Of a stretch of 64,000 nt of DNA, positions 16,399-25,947 are shown in pieces. Position 1 is the first letter of the stretch; every line of letters begins with the position of its first letter. A model generated the notes under the pieces. The model saw only the letters and a list, made by a program, of their open reading frames with translations. It made no database searches and had not been told where the DNA came from. Both the position numbers and the translations under genes were made by a program. Origin of the DNA: Neobacillus notoginsengisoli (GTDB lineage Bacteria; Bacillota; Bacilli; Bacillales; Cytobacillaceae); contig NZ_QWEG01000009.1 of the NCBI RefSeq assembly GCF_003515685.1, positions 184,927 through 248,926 of the forward strand, given 5' to 3'.

Positions 16399-16453
16399 GG
16401 TGCAAGACACACAGGGAATCAAACGGAATCCGAATATAATTGGGAAGTATTAA
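16399..16453 (+). pseudogene. Duplicated 3' end of the selenoperoxiredoxin gene
   Basis: 55 bases match 15617-15671, the last 18 codons and stop of the second peroxiredoxin, at roughly 85 percent identity by eye (GGAATCAAACGG, ATTGGGAAGTATTAA). The repeat array lies between the two copies. The copy has no reading frame of its own upstream, so it is a relic of a duplication or of a second peroxiredoxin gene. Confidence 0.7.
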
Positions 16454-16466
16454 GGGGAAACCCGGA

Positions 16467-16517
16467 AACAAAGAAGTAGTCCAAATTCACAGAGGAATTT
16501 GGACTACTTTGTGTTTT
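16467..16517. terminator. Strong bidirectional terminator
   Basis: AGTAGTCCAAATTC and GAATTTGGACTACT form a 14-bp perfect stem extended by ACAAAG/TTTGTG, with T-runs on the plus side and A-runs opposite. It sits downstream of the minus-strand GNAT gene. Confidence 0.85.
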
Positions 16518-16538
16518 TGAAAAAGGATTTAACTATTG

Positions 16539-16937
16539 TTACATTCCCGACTGCCTATCATAGTTCCTGAACAACATGCCATTTGATTTGAACATCCCGA
16601 ACTTTTCATAATAGGGGACAAGATTGTCATCACAGCACAAGTCGATCATATAAATGCCACGCAGTTGTTCGAGCATTTTGTTGACGAGCTCATTGCCGAT
16701 CCCTTTGCTCTGGTATTCCGGCAGCACCTCAAGGAAAGGAATGTAGGCGGAAAGGACGCCGTCGCTAATCGCCGTAATAAAACCGACTACCTTTACATCA
16801 TCCATCGCGAGCACGATATGGCTGCTATTTTGCAAAAGCTTCAAGTGGGTCTCAAGGCTCGGCGGATTCGGCCAGCCAACGAAAAAGCCGCTCAGCATTT
16901 CAGCAGTAATGCCATCAAGTGTATGTGAATATTTCAT
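16539..16937 (-). CDS. GNAT-family N-acetyltransferase
   Basis: 132 residues. VLPEYQSKGIGNELVNKMLE carries the acetyl-CoA loop (QSKGIG), and CDDNLVPYYEKFGM is the usual C-terminal strand-helix. The ATG at 16937 follows AGGAGTTG at 6 bases; an ATG at 16991 is not preceded by a site. Substrate unknown. Confidence 0.85.
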   Translation of the reverse strand: MKYSHTLDGITAEMLSGFFVGWPNPPSLETHLKLLQNSSHIVLAMDDVKVVGFITAISDGVLSAYIPFLEVLPEYQSKGIGNELVNKMLEQLRGIYMIDLCCDDNLVPYYEKFGMFKSNGMLFRNYDRQSGM

Positions 16938-17255
16938 ACTATCAACTCCTGTTTTTTTCAAATAGTGTGCGGGAAGTTGATAAAAAATCAATTGTAAAGT
17001 AACAAAGCGGAAGCCTCCAGACTTAGTGGACTCATTAACCTATTCGCCATTCATAGCAAAAAACCTTTTAACTATTTGGAAGAATGGATAGCCTTGGTGA
17101 TTGGAATTTAGTCAGAAGGTATATAGAAGCTGACATCCCGAATGGCGCTTCATGTCTTAGAAGGAGGGTAGTACTCCTTTTATTGCTTTTAATCTAAAAA
17201 AGAAGACGCTATCCAAAATACATCGGATAGCGCCTTGATATTTAGAATGGTTCGA
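16938..17255. other. Intergenic region
   Basis: About 320 bases with no gene. It holds the GNAT promoter side and, at its right end, the terminator of the SDR gene. An AAGGAG...CTCCTT hairpin near 17161 is too small to interpret. Confidence 0.4.
17197..17236 (-). terminator. Terminator of the SDR gene
   Basis: On the minus strand AAGGCGCTATCC pairs with GGATAGCGTCTT, followed by CTTTTTT. Confidence 0.75.
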
Positions 17256-17972
17256 TTAAGGGTTTGTTGACCAAAGTCCAGCATGTTTTAATACAACACG
17301 TGGATGAAGTTTTAACTGTGCAACCATTAAGTCTGCTAAATCTTCTGGTTGCATTACTTTTTCTGGATTGCCGTCTGTTAAGTTAAGCTCAACAGCCATA
17401 TCTGTTGCAACCGTACTTGGCGTTAGTGTAGTCACACGGATATTTTTCTTGCGCACTTCAAGCATTAATGACTCACTGAGTCCGATGACTGCAGCTTTTG
17501 AAGCCGAGTAGGCACTTGTAATGGGCGCACCTTTTTGACCGGCTGTTGATGAGATATTAATGATGTCGCCTAAGTTGCGCTCGATCATTTCTGGTAATAC
17601 TGCGCGTGTTGTGTAGTAAACACCTTTTACGTTGACATCAATAATATTAGTCCATTCTTCAGGTGTTAAGTCCATGAAGCTACCGAATTTTGAAATACCT
17701 GCATTGTTTACTAGAATATCGATTGCACCAAGCTCGCCACGAATGGTTTCAACCGCTGTAGTAATAGAGTCTAACTCCGCTACATTTGCAGAAGCGTATG
17801 CTACCTTTACATCATACTGCTTCAGTTCTTCTGCTACCTGTTGTAAATTTTCAAGTGTACGTCCAACAAGACCTACGTGAATCCCTTCTTTAGCAAAAGC
17901 TTTTGCTGTTGCGCGGCCAATCCCACGCCCTGCTCCTGTAATTAATGCTACTTTTCCTGCAATTGTTTGCAT
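17256..17972 (-). CDS. Short-chain dehydrogenase/reductase (FabG-like)
   Basis: 238 residues of the classical SDR family. NAD(P) motif TGAGRGIG near residue 12, NNAGIS near 90, catalytic Ser (NISSTAG) and YSASKAA. These resemble 3-oxoacyl-ACP reductase FabG, but the gene stands alone outside a fatty-acid operon, so the true substrate is open. AAAGGAG lies 9 bases before the ATG. Terminator downstream. Confidence 0.9.
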   Translation of the reverse strand: MQTIAGKVALITGAGRGIGRATAKAFAKEGIHVGLVGRTLENLQQVAEELKQYDVKVAYASANVAELDSITTAVETIRGELGAIDILVNNAGISKFGSFMDLTPEEWTNIIDVNVKGVYYTTRAVLPEMIERNLGDIINISSTAGQKGAPITSAYSASKAAVIGLSESLMLEVRKKNIRVTTLTPSTVATDMAVELNLTDGNPEKVMQPEDLADLMVAQLKLHPRVVLKHAGLWSTNP

Positions 17973-18175
17973 GTTTTTCCGCTCCTTTAAAGATTTAAAG
18001 TTATTTTAGACGAAATAATTTGTTTTAAATTAAAACATTTTAGGTAAGGTGAGTTTGTTAAAATTATCTGGTGTTATAATAAATAACGCGGTTTTCCTCA
18101 TAAATGTTTATCGCCTAAGATAGATATTGCTTTGTCTTCTAGACTAACTTCATTTTACTTAACAAGATTGGTTTG

Positions 18176-18210
18176 TAAAGAAAATGGATTGTCCTATAAC
18201 CAGACAATCC
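18176..18210 (-). terminator. Terminator of the general-stress-protein gene
   Basis: GGATTGTC and GACAATCC form an 8-bp stem; the minus strand continues with ATTTTCTTT. Confidence 0.7.
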
Positions 18211-18220
18211 ATTTCTACTG

Positions 18221-18709
18221 TTAATTATCCAATTCAACCGTTTCATTAATATCTGCCGATTCTGCATTTTGCCCTGTCATACGTTTATACATAAACGCTA
18301 TTTTCTTTGCAAAATTTCCGGTTTCCCAATATTCCGCTGCTTCCGCTTTAACCTTTATTAACACCACATCAGGATCATCATAAGAGGTTTGCATAATCTT
18401 CTCATATGCTTTGCTCCACAATTCCTTTTTCTTGTTTAAATCCTCGACGATTTCGGCTTTTCCGCGGACGGAAACATAGGATTTACCCGCATAAGCCACA
18501 TTCACATCTTGATCATTTAGAATTTCTTCATATTTATTAGTCTCTTTTTTCGTGAAAAACCATAAGTCGCCATCAAACTCGACTTCTTGTGTTTTCATCG
18601 GACGTGAAACAAGTCCTTCTTCTGTTGCCGTTGTCAGCATGGCCGTGTCCACGTCTTTGATTAATTCTCTTAATGTTTCCAGTTCTTCTTTTTTCAGCAT
18701 ATTAGACAT
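18221..18709 (-). CDS. Pyridoxamine-5'-phosphate-oxidase-like general stress protein
   Basis: 162 residues with the split-barrel flavin-binding fold: AMLTTATEEGLVSRPMKTQ, GDLWFFTKKETNKYEEI, VNVAYAGKSYVSVRGKAEI. It resembles B. subtilis YdaG (general stress protein 26), whose sigma-B control is known, but I could not find a convincing sigma-B promoter here. GAGGTG upstream of the ATG. A flavin or related cofactor role is likely; a true PNPOx activity is not. Confidence 0.85.
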   Translation of the reverse strand: MSNMLKKEELETLRELIKDVDTAMLTTATEEGLVSRPMKTQEVEFDGDLWFFTKKETNKYEEILNDQDVNVAYAGKSYVSVRGKAEIVEDLNKKKELWSKAYEKIMQTSYDDPDVVLIKVKAEAAEYWETGNFAKKIAFMYKRMTGQNAESADINETVELDN

Positions 18710-18851
18710 TCAAAACACCTCATCAATCGTAATAAAGGTATATTACCCTTTATAAATACGTTTATTCTGGTAAGGCCGTTGCTGAACAATCGAAAGAAAA
18801 ACATAATATCCGTTAATGGCTTCATGAAAGAAGACCTACGAGTGGTTTTGG

Positions 18852-19304
18852 TCATTTTTGCTCAAAAATTTCATCAATTAATCTTATTAATGAGTCCTTT
18901 TTCGAGCTCAAAACTTTATACTTTTTCTCGCTGGTCCCGGTATCCACGACAACATACCCTTGATCGTTGATAACAACAGAATAGTTATTCGAATCAAGAA
19001 CGAAGAGAGTATCATACGCGTTTGTTTGGCTCTGTATGTTCATCTTGCCGAAAGCTCTTCGATATTTAGCCATTCCAATCAAACCGATAAATGTCTCCGC
19101 TTTATCACCTGTTAATTCGAGATCAATAAACTCCTGCTCTTTCTCACCTTCAAATTTCACCACTAAGGTTACTTTCTCTACACGGTACAGTTTAGGGAAA
19201 ACTTTTTCTGCATCTAACGGACGAAAATAATACAAAGTTCCAGCAATGAACAGGAATATAAGGGAAAGGATGATGAATCGGTTTTGATTAGTTCTATTGT
19301 TCAC
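18852..19304 (-). CDS. Hypothetical membrane-anchored protein
   Basis: 150 residues with one N-terminal membrane helix ([18 protein letters not shown]) and a predicted extracellular beta domain ([33 protein letters not shown]). No family recognised. GTG start at 19304 with a weak GAGG near and GGAG further upstream. It is divergent from the acyl-CoA synthetase gene. Confidence 0.65.
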   Translation of the reverse strand: MNNRTNQNRFIILSLIFLFIAGTLYYFRPLDAEKVFPKLYRVEKVTLVVKFEGEKEQEFIDLELTGDKAETFIGLIGMAKYRRAFGKMNIQSQTNAYDTLFVLDSNNYSVVINDQGYVVVDTGTSEKKYKVLSSKKDSLIRLIDEIFEQK

Positions 19305-19552
19305 GCCTCAACAACTCCTTTTTTCCACTTCAATCTTCTTATTTCTTTATTTTACCAACCGATATAAATGCTGTATATAAAATCCAAATGAACCTTTTGC
19401 AAAATAACAACCTACTAGAAAAAGATATTCATCATTCCGGGTTAGAAGATGAAAAATCTGAATGTTCGGATTATAATAAAGCTAGTTTAAATTTGAAAAA
19501 TGAAAACCAACGGACGAGGCTTTTACAAAACGATTCCATGGAGGCGGAAGAA

Positions 19553-21205
19553 ATGGCAGACACTATGAACATTTCAATCGGCAAACTACTTGAAGAAACT
19601 GCAGCAAGGCAGCCTAACCACGATGCAGTTGTTTATCCTGACAGGGGGTTGCGCTATACATACAGGGAATTCGAAGCGCTCTGCCGGGATGTGGCGAAGG
19701 GATTGATGAAGCTAGGCATAGAAATGGGGGAGCACGTGGCCATCTGGGCGACGAACCGGCCAGAATGGGTAACAGCGCAGTTCGCTACTGGCAAAATGGG
19801 CGCCGTCCTCGTTACCGTTAACACGAGCTACCGAACCGCGGAGCTCGAATATTTGCTGAAGCAGTCCGACTCGACAACGTTGATCCTCATGGAGAACTTC
19901 CGTGATGCTTCGTATATCGACATGCTTTACGAAATCGCTCCGGAACTCAAAAACTGTGAACCTGGCAAGCTGAAATCGAAGAACTTGCCTTACTTAAAGA
20001 ATGTCATCGTCCTCGGCGAAAACCGCTATCCGGGCATGCTTCACTGGGACGATATCCTCGCGCTGAAAGATGAAGTGACAGATGAAGAACTCGACCGCCG
20101 GATGAATGCCCTCGACCCGGAGGATCCAATCAACATGCAGTATACATCGGGCACGACCGGATTTCCGAAGGGCGTTATGCTCACCCATAATAACCTCGTA
20201 AACAACGCGGTCAACATTGCGGAATGCATGAAGCTGACAGACGCTGACCGGCTCTGCATCCCTGTGCCTTTCTTCCATTGCTTCGGTTGCGTTATTGGGA
20301 CGCTTGCCTGCGTCTCCGTCGGGGCGACGATGGTTCCCGTCCAGGAATTTGACCCGAAAAAGGTGCTTGAAGCAGTCGAAAAGGAACGCTGCACGGCGCT
20401 GCATGGCGTCCCGACGATGTTCATCGCCGAACTAAACCATCCCGATTTTGCAAAATATGACCTATCGAGCCTTCGGACAGGTGTCATGGCCGGTTCAAAT
20501 TGCCCGATTGAAGTGATGAAAGCCGTCATCGAAAAAATGAGCGCTTCTGAAATAACAATTTGCTACGGCCAGACCGAAGCATCCCCAGTCATCACCCAGA
20601 CACGGACCGATGACCCAATCAAGCTGCGCGTCTCCTCCGTCGGCAAAGCGCTCCCGAACGTCGAGGTGAAAATCGTCGACCCGGTCACAAATGAGGAAGT
20701 GCCAAGAGGCGAGCAGGGCGAGCTGTGCACCCGAGGCTATCATGTCATGAAAGGCTATTACAAAAACCCTGAAGCCACCGCTGAGGCAATCGACAAGGAC
20801 GGCTGGCTGCACACAGGCGACCTCGCCGTCATGGACGAAAATGGCTATTGCAAAATCACCGGACGCCTCAAGGATATGATCATCCGCGGCGGCGAAAACA
20901 TCTACCCACGGGAAATCGAGGAATTCCTCTACCAGTACCCGGCCGTCCTCGATGTCCAAATTGTCGGCATTCCCGACGAAAAATTCGGCGAAGAAGTCAT
21001 GGCCTGGATCCAGCTAAAAGAAGGCCAAACCGCCACAGCAGAAGAAATAAAAGAGTTTTGCCAAGGGAAAATAGCGCGCTTTAAGATTCCAAGATATATA
21101 GAATTCTGCGAAACCTTCCCGACGACCGCTTCAGGGAAGATCCAGAAATATAAACTTAGGAAAATGGCTGAGGAGGTTGTTGTTTCAAAAAGTCCGTTGA
21201 ACTAG
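19553..21205 (+). CDS. yngI: AMP-forming acyl-CoA synthetase (YngI-like)
   Basis: 550 residues, matching B. subtilis YngI in length. The adenylate-forming motif [11 protein letters not shown] starts near residue 197, [16 protein letters not shown] is motif A8, and the catalytic Lys in [11 protein letters not shown] is near residue 529. It activates a fatty or branched-chain acid to acyl-CoA; YngI belongs to a leucine/isovalerate operon in B. subtilis, but the other yng genes are absent here. The ATG at 19553 has GGAGGCGG about 7 bases upstream. The frame stays open back to 19388 without a ribosome site. G+C is clearly higher than in the flanking genes. Confidence 0.85.
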   Translation: MADTMNISIGKLLEETAARQPNHDAVVYPDRGLRYTYREFEALCRDVAKGLMKLGIEMGEHVAIWATNRPEWVTAQFATGKMGAVLVTVNTSYRTAELEYLLKQSDSTTLILMENFRDASYIDMLYEIAPELKNCEPGKLKSKNLPYLKNVIVLGENRYPGMLHWDDILALKDEVTDEELDRRMNALDPEDPINMQYTSGTTGFPKGVMLTHNNLVNNAVNIAECMKLTDADRLCIPVPFFHCFGCVIGTLACVSVGATMVPVQEFDPKKVLEAVEKERCTALHGVPTMFIAELNHPDFAKYDLSSLRTGVMAGSNCPIEVMKAVIEKMSASEITICYGQTEASPVITQTRTDDPIKLRVSSVGKALPNVEVKIVDPVTNEEVPRGEQGELCTRGYHVMKGYYKNPEATAEAIDKDGWLHTGDLAVMDENGYCKITGRLKDMIIRGGENIYPREIEEFLYQYPAVLDVQIVGIPDEKFGEEVMAWIQLKEGQTATAEEIKEFCQGKIARFKIPRYIEFCETFPTTASGKIQKYKLRKMAEEVVVSKSPLN

Positions 21206-21253
21206 AACAATATGTATATCTTGCTCAACAAGCATTATAGTTAATAGGGGGCA

Positions 21254-21502
21254 GTGAGCATTAAAAAGATAAATATTGGTTTGATTCTCATATTGGTAAG
21301 TTCAATTATCTACGGTTATGCATTGATTTCGGCGTCGGTCTATTCTCACTTGTTAATAGGGAATCAAGATTTAGGCTGGGATAGAAGGTACGGAGTTTTT
21401 GGAACTGCTTTAAAAGAGGCAGGAACCATTCCAATCATACTTTCAATCCTTTTAGGTTTAATGGGTCTAATGATTGGCGTTAAATCAATAAAAACGAAGT
21501 AG
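21254..21502 (+). CDS. Small membrane protein
   Basis: 82 residues with two hydrophobic helices (IGLILILVSSIIYGYALIS and IPIILSILLGLMGLMIG) separated by a polar extracellular loop. GTG start with GGGGG 3-4 bases upstream. A terminator follows. The acyl-CoA synthetase gene is 48 bases upstream on the same strand and may be co-transcribed. No family recognised. Confidence 0.65.
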   Translation: MSIKKINIGLILILVSSIIYGYALISASVYSHLLIGNQDLGWDRRYGVFGTALKEAGTIPIILSILLGLMGLMIGVKSIKTK

Positions 21503-21557
21503 GAATTTAATCTGTTCTTATTTTCAAAAATAGATAAGAAGATTCTCACGATAAATA

Positions 21558-21582
21558 AAGCTGCCAATGCGCAGCTTTTTTG
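21558..21582 (+). terminator. Intrinsic terminator
   Basis: AAGCTGC and GCAGCTT around six bases, then TTTTTT. Confidence 0.85.
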
Positions 21583-21626
21583 CATGCAGACAAAGCATAT
21601 TTCTTTTAACAATTTTTCACTATAAT

Positions 21627-21652
21627 TGAAACAAATAACGATTTGATTCGAC
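21627..21652 (+). promoter_or_regulatory. ECF-type promoter of the sigma-factor operon
   Basis: TGAAAC (21627-21632), 16 bases, CGAC (21649-21652) is the textbook Bacillus ECF promoter layout. It lies 24 bases before the sigma-factor start and so suggests autoregulation. Confidence 0.75.
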
Positions 21653-21676
21653 TTGTTTGTTAAAGGGGGGGAGCTG

Positions 21677-22219
21677 GTGGGGGAGCAATTGGATATTGAG
21701 ACCTTGTTTAAGGACTATCATCGGGATATTTACCAGTTCTGTTTGTATTTTACGCATTCTGTTCAGGACGCCGAGGATATAACACAGGAAACGTTCATGA
21801 AAGCGATGAAAAATATACGTTCTCTATCGAATCCGGACCGGGGGAAATACTGGCTTTTGGCGATTGCGAGAAATACATCCATCGACCATTTGCGGAAAAG
21901 AAAAATGAAGGAATTTCTGCCTGACTTTTTTGACAAAATCATCTCAGGCGACCGGTCACTGGACGACCATATCCTTCGCAAGGAAGAGTGGGAAGAAGTG
22001 CACCATGCCTTATTAAAAATGAAGCCTCATTATCGGGCGATTATGATTTTACGGGGGCTCCAGGAACTGACGGTAAGCGAAACCGCGGAAATACTGGGAA
22101 TAACAGAATTGAAGGTACGGGTCGACTTCCATCGGGCCGTCAAGAATTTGAAAAAAGAAATGCAGGACGTGGAGAGGAAGGTGACAAGGGATGAATACAA
22201 ACGACGAATTGACTCATGA
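21677..22219 (+). CDS. ECF RNA polymerase sigma factor
   Basis: 180 residues. Region 2 (LFKDYHRDIYQFCLYFTHSV, DAEDITQETFMKAM) and region 4 (ALLKMKPHYRAIMILRGLQE, SETAEILGITELKVRVDFH) are complete. The GTG at 21677 follows a GGGGGGG site; the earlier GTG start sits inside it. It overlaps the next gene by 29 bases, the usual sigma/anti-sigma arrangement. An ECF promoter upstream implies it activates its own operon. Related to the SigX/SigV/SigY group, exact subgroup not assignable. Confidence 0.9.
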   Translation: MGEQLDIETLFKDYHRDIYQFCLYFTHSVQDAEDITQETFMKAMKNIRSLSNPDRGKYWLLAIARNTSIDHLRKRKMKEFLPDFFDKIISGDRSLDDHILRKEEWEEVHHALLKMKPHYRAIMILRGLQELTVSETAEILGITELKVRVDFHRAVKNLKKEMQDVERKVTRDEYKRRIDS

Positions 22220-23678
22220 GGTTCAACAATTGCTAAGGCCTATTAAGAAACACCCTTCGCTGGAACCCCGGCAGCAATTTGTAGTTGAATTGCAGCATAA
22301 AATCAGGGAGGCCCAAACTTCCAACAAAAAGCGGTTCAACCTAATGCCACTGGCAGCTGTTTTTGTCGCCACTTTGCTTTTCACCGTCGTTGTCCTTTCC
22401 AATAAAGATGTTTTTAATTTGGAACTCGCGGGGGAAGCGGATAAACCGTTTGCTATCGCTGAGGAATCCAAATTAACCTTGCTCCGGACGATTGAGTACG
22501 GGGAGGGAGAAGGCAAGGCTGGCTTGACGTTTTTGGGCGAGGGAGAAACATTCCCCGTCACGGTAACCAGCTTTGATGTGAAAGACGGTACCTTCTATAT
22601 ACTGGATGAAGCGAAGAGGCAAGTCCTCATTGTCGGGAAGGATGGCAAGATAAGATCCTTTCCTATTAAGGGAAACAGCGAAATGGGAGGCACCCTCATG
22701 GATATCCTTGTCACCCCGGATAAACAAATTTATATCCTGGACTCCTGGGTTTCGCGCGTTGTCTATCAATATACTGAAAAGGGGAAGCTCGTTAAAACCC
22801 ACAAATTAAAGGAGGAGCTGTTCCATCCGGATGAGCTCGTTTTTGTAAAAAATATTGGTGTGTTGGCAAGCGAGGTCCAGGAGCGATTCTTAAATATTGA
22901 AACCGGCAAAATGGAGGAGGTAAAATCACTTCCGTATCACATGAAACGGGCCAATCCAAAAGAAGCGGTCATCACGATGAATAACGAAGAGAAGCAAACG
23001 AATCTGACAATTCCATATGAAGAAGGGGTCGGCCAAAGTGCAATTGAAGCCATTACGGAGGAGGAAGTCATCTTTACGAAAACGGAATTGCCGGCGGTTT
23101 ATGCTTCTTTGACTGAAACTCATGTTCTAGCATATAACAAACAGGGCGAAACACTTGGGGGCATCAGGGTACCGATTGAAAAACTAATGGAAGAAACACA
23201 AATGATCAAGTCAAAAATCAAGGTGGATAAAAATAAAATCTATTACCTCTCCCCGGAAAAGGAGCATATCGCCATCTATGAATTAACTCTCGGAAAAAGG
23301 TACGATAGCTTTATTCAAAAACAAGTCGAAGAGGTAAAAATAGGTTTCGATTACAAAACATTTGGCCGCCCTTTCCCTGAACTGGAGAAGGAGCTGAAAA
23401 AACTTTTCACAAGCGGCACGATTTTTTCCCAATACGGCGATGAAAACAGTGTAAATGGCGCCGCAATCGACGATTCGGGAACAGTTGTTATTGATTTGAA
23501 GGAATTTCACGCCGGCAGCCCATCCAGCCATCAAGCCGGCCAAATCGGCAAAGCACTTAATGAAGCCATCTTTGAAAAATTCCCCGAAGTTCAAAAAGTC
23601 TATTTGCAATTCGACGGAAGCTTCAGCGCCTGGTGCATCTGGATGGAAACGACGGAGGAGCCGTGGGAGCGGCATTAA
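22191..23678 (+). CDS. Membrane-anchored anti-sigma-type protein with extracellular sensor domain
   Basis: 495 residues. A cytoplasmic segment (1-45) precedes one membrane helix (LMPLAAVFVATLLFTVVVL) and a long extracellular part with repeated strand motifs (FDVKDGTFYILDEAKR, DILVTPDKQIYILDSWVSR) that look like beta-propeller blades. Overlap with the ECF sigma gene makes it the probable anti-sigma factor, with the propeller sensing an envelope signal. The classical zinc HxxxCxxC motif is absent from the short N terminus, so binding would be atypical. Confidence 0.75.
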   Translation: MNTNDELTHEVQQLLRPIKKHPSLEPRQQFVVELQHKIREAQTSNKKRFNLMPLAAVFVATLLFTVVVLSNKDVFNLELAGEADKPFAIAEESKLTLLRTIEYGEGEGKAGLTFLGEGETFPVTVTSFDVKDGTFYILDEAKRQVLIVGKDGKIRSFPIKGNSEMGGTLMDILVTPDKQIYILDSWVSRVVYQYTEKGKLVKTHKLKEELFHPDELVFVKNIGVLASEVQERFLNIETGKMEEVKSLPYHMKRANPKEAVITMNNEEKQTNLTIPYEEGVGQSAIEAITEEEVIFTKTELPAVYASLTETHVLAYNKQGETLGGIRVPIEKLMEETQMIKSKIKVDKNKIYYLSPEKEHIAIYELTLGKRYDSFIQKQVEEVKIGFDYKTFGRPFPELEKELKKLFTSGTIFSQYGDENSVNGAAIDDSGTVVIDLKEFHAGSPSSHQAGQIGKALNEAIFEKFPEVQKVYLQFDGSFSAWCIWMETTEEPWERH

Positions 23679-23808
23679 TCTTGGCCCTTTGGGCCGATAC
23701 CCATCTGAATTAAAAAGGATTAAATCACTGTGAAAGGGCCATTACACTAGTAATTCTAAAAAGAGGAAGAACGAAAAACCGAAGATTGACGGAGAATATA
23801 AAAATATT

Positions 23809-23837
23809 AAGCCTAATTTCAGAGCGAAATTAGGCTT
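23809..23837. terminator. Bidirectional terminator
   Basis: AAGCCTAATTTC and GAAATTAGGCTT form a perfect 12-bp stem with a 5-base loop between convergent genes; the minus side continues TTAATATTTTTAT. Confidence 0.8.
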
Positions 23838-23880
23838 AATACTCAAAAGATTTCCGGTTCCTCCGTAAATCAATCCCCAG

Positions 23881-25647
23881 TTAGTACGTTAACCCATCGC
23901 CAAAGTTATAATAACCTTCAATGTTAACAGGAAGTTTACCTCCTGGCTGGGCTCCAAAGATCACATCGACTGCGGCATTCCAGGATGTCGGAACAGGGGA
24001 GCCCCAACGTTCGATTGCGTATGATGCCAAATAAGCATCAACTTCAGGGAAATTCTTGATATCATATGGCAACCCCAGTGAAAGTACAACGACAGGTTTT
24101 CCGGTCGCCTTTAATGCTTTGACAAGCTTTGTCTGACCGGAAGCGAGTTCGCCTGGCGAGAACGTCGCCACAATGACCCTCTCTGCTTGAGAAGCCAATT
24201 GCACAGCATTTGCAATCTCCGCATCGGATGGATTGGTAGCGGTAATCGCACTCACTACTGCTCCTGAAGATTTGGTCCTAACAGCCTGGATGACGCCATT
24301 CATTTGACTGGTGGAATTGTAAATTCTCGGCCCGACCACCACGGTGGTTTTGTTAGCAGATGCGTCAAATGGTAGCACCCCATCATTTTTCAAAACTGTA
24401 ATCGACTTTCTTGCAACTTCTGCAGCGGCCTCCTTAAAGGCCGGTGTATTAACGACTTTTGTTGCTGTTTCAGGATCATCGTAGCGGTCGTTGAACAAAT
24501 CATATTTATACTTTGCCATTAGGATCCGTTCCAGTGATTCGTTCACTCGTTTTTTCGTTAACTCACCGGATTTCAACGCAGCATATAAGGCATCATAGGT
24601 TTCAAGCTGCTGTGCGTAAGTCCCGGTTGCCATGACGATATCGGCTCCGGCATTGATAGCCATAACGCCAGCCTCGCCGGCGCCCCATTCCTTATCAATG
24701 GCATCCATGCTCATCGCATCTGTCACGATAATACCCTTGAAGCCCATTTCTTCACGCAAAAGTCCCGTCAGTACTTTTTTGGAAAGAGTCGCAGGGAGCT
24801 CGGGGTCAATCGCTTCTATAATAACGTGAGCAGTCATAATCGAATCAACGCCCGCATCAATTGCAGCCTTAAAAGGCGGCAAATGTACTTCCTCAAGCGT
24901 TTTACGATCATAAGTGACAGCTGCGAGACCATAATGAGAATCAACACTTGTGTCACCATGGCCGGGAAAATGCTTCGCTGTCGCAACTACGCCATTTTCC
25001 TGATAGCCCTTAACCTGGGCAACAGTCATTTGGGATACAAGATCCGTTCTTTCGCCAAAAGACCTGACGCCGATGACAGGGTTGGCTGGATTTGTATTTA
25101 CATCGGCAACTGGCGAGTAGTTCCAGTTGAATCCTGTGGCTTTTGACTCAATGGCTGTAATCTTCGCAACTTCTTTAGCAGCCTTTAAATCCCTCGTGGC
25201 TCCAATCCCCATTTGGCGCGGAAAGGCAGTCCCATCAGTGACATGCTGAACAGAACCATATTCCAGGTCAGCCGAAATGAATAATGGGATATGTAAGCGT
25301 GTCTCAGAAGCCCATTCCTGCAGCTGGTTGTTATATTCGGCTGTTTTTTTGGCGTCCCTGTTCCCATAAACAATGACCGAGCCAACATTGTATTCCTTTA
25401 TTAATTTTTCACTGCGTTCATCTGGCATTCGGTTTGAGTTATCGTGGGTGGAAGGCATCACAAGCTGTCCGATTTTTTCTTTATCCGACATATTGGCAAT
25501 GATCCGTTGAACCATGCCTTTCCTTGCTTTTTCTGTAGGCGGGTCTGGGTAGTTGAAGTCATTCGGAGATTTGGCTGTTGCCGCGAGCGGCATTACAAGA
25601 GTCGAAGCTAAAACAAAAGTGCTAATAAGGGTACTTAGTTTCTTCAA
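23881..25647 (-). CDS. nagZ: Secreted family-3 glycoside hydrolase, beta-N-acetylglucosaminidase (NagZ-like)
   Basis: 588 residues with a signal peptide (LASTLVMPLAATA-K). The GH3 barrel carries the NagZ His-Asp loop KHFPGHGDTSVDSHYG near residue 230 and the nucleophile Asp in IIVTDAMSMDAI. A second alpha/beta domain (about 400-588) is present, as in B. subtilis NagZ (YbbD), which trims GlcNAc from cell-wall muropeptides. The gene here lacks the usual amidase partner next to it. Slightly shorter than the 642-residue B. subtilis protein. Confidence 0.9.
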   Translation of the reverse strand: MKKLSTLISTFVLASTLVMPLAATAKSPNDFNYPDPPTEKARKGMVQRIIANMSDKEKIGQLVMPSTHDNSNRMPDERSEKLIKEYNVGSVIVYGNRDAKKTAEYNNQLQEWASETRLHIPLFISADLEYGSVQHVTDGTAFPRQMGIGATRDLKAAKEVAKITAIESKATGFNWNYSPVADVNTNPANPVIGVRSFGERTDLVSQMTVAQVKGYQENGVVATAKHFPGHGDTSVDSHYGLAAVTYDRKTLEEVHLPPFKAAIDAGVDSIMTAHVIIEAIDPELPATLSKKVLTGLLREEMGFKGIIVTDAMSMDAIDKEWGAGEAGVMAINAGADIVMATGTYAQQLETYDALYAALKSGELTKKRVNESLERILMAKYKYDLFNDRYDDPETATKVVNTPAFKEAAAEVARKSITVLKNDGVLPFDASANKTTVVVGPRIYNSTSQMNGVIQAVRTKSSGAVVSAITATNPSDAEIANAVQLASQAERVIVATFSPGELASGQTKLVKALKATGKPVVVLSLGLPYDIKNFPEVDAYLASYAIERWGSPVPTSWNAAVDVIFGAQPGGKLPVNIEGYYNFGDGLTY

Positions 25648-25947
25648 TTGTTTTCCTCCTCTTGATTAATGTTTATTAAAATCCTCCGTGAACCCTCCTT
25701 TCCGGCAAAATGTAAGGGCTTACAAATGAGTGTAGTCGATAAGTGGGCGAGATTAAATCAATAACCCTGAAAATAGGATAAAATGAGAAAATAGTCTGGT
25801 ATATTTAGGGTCCCTAAATACATTTCTAGAGTAAAAGTAACAACCATAAAGGCCTATAGAATATGGGAATCCAATGCACCTTTCCAGAAGATTAGTCTAA
25901 AATCTGAACTATTGAGTAATATCTTATTAGAAAAGGAGGGGGATTTG

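Noticed and set aside
18710..18780. Sigma-B promoter for the PNPOx-like stress protein
   Set aside because: GGGTAA is present as a possible -10, but nothing close to GTTTAA lies 12-15 bases upstream.
19388..19552. N-terminal extension of the YngI-like protein
   Set aside because: The frame is open, but there is no ribosome site at 19388, the residues are unlike the family, and the start at 19553 gives the normal length.
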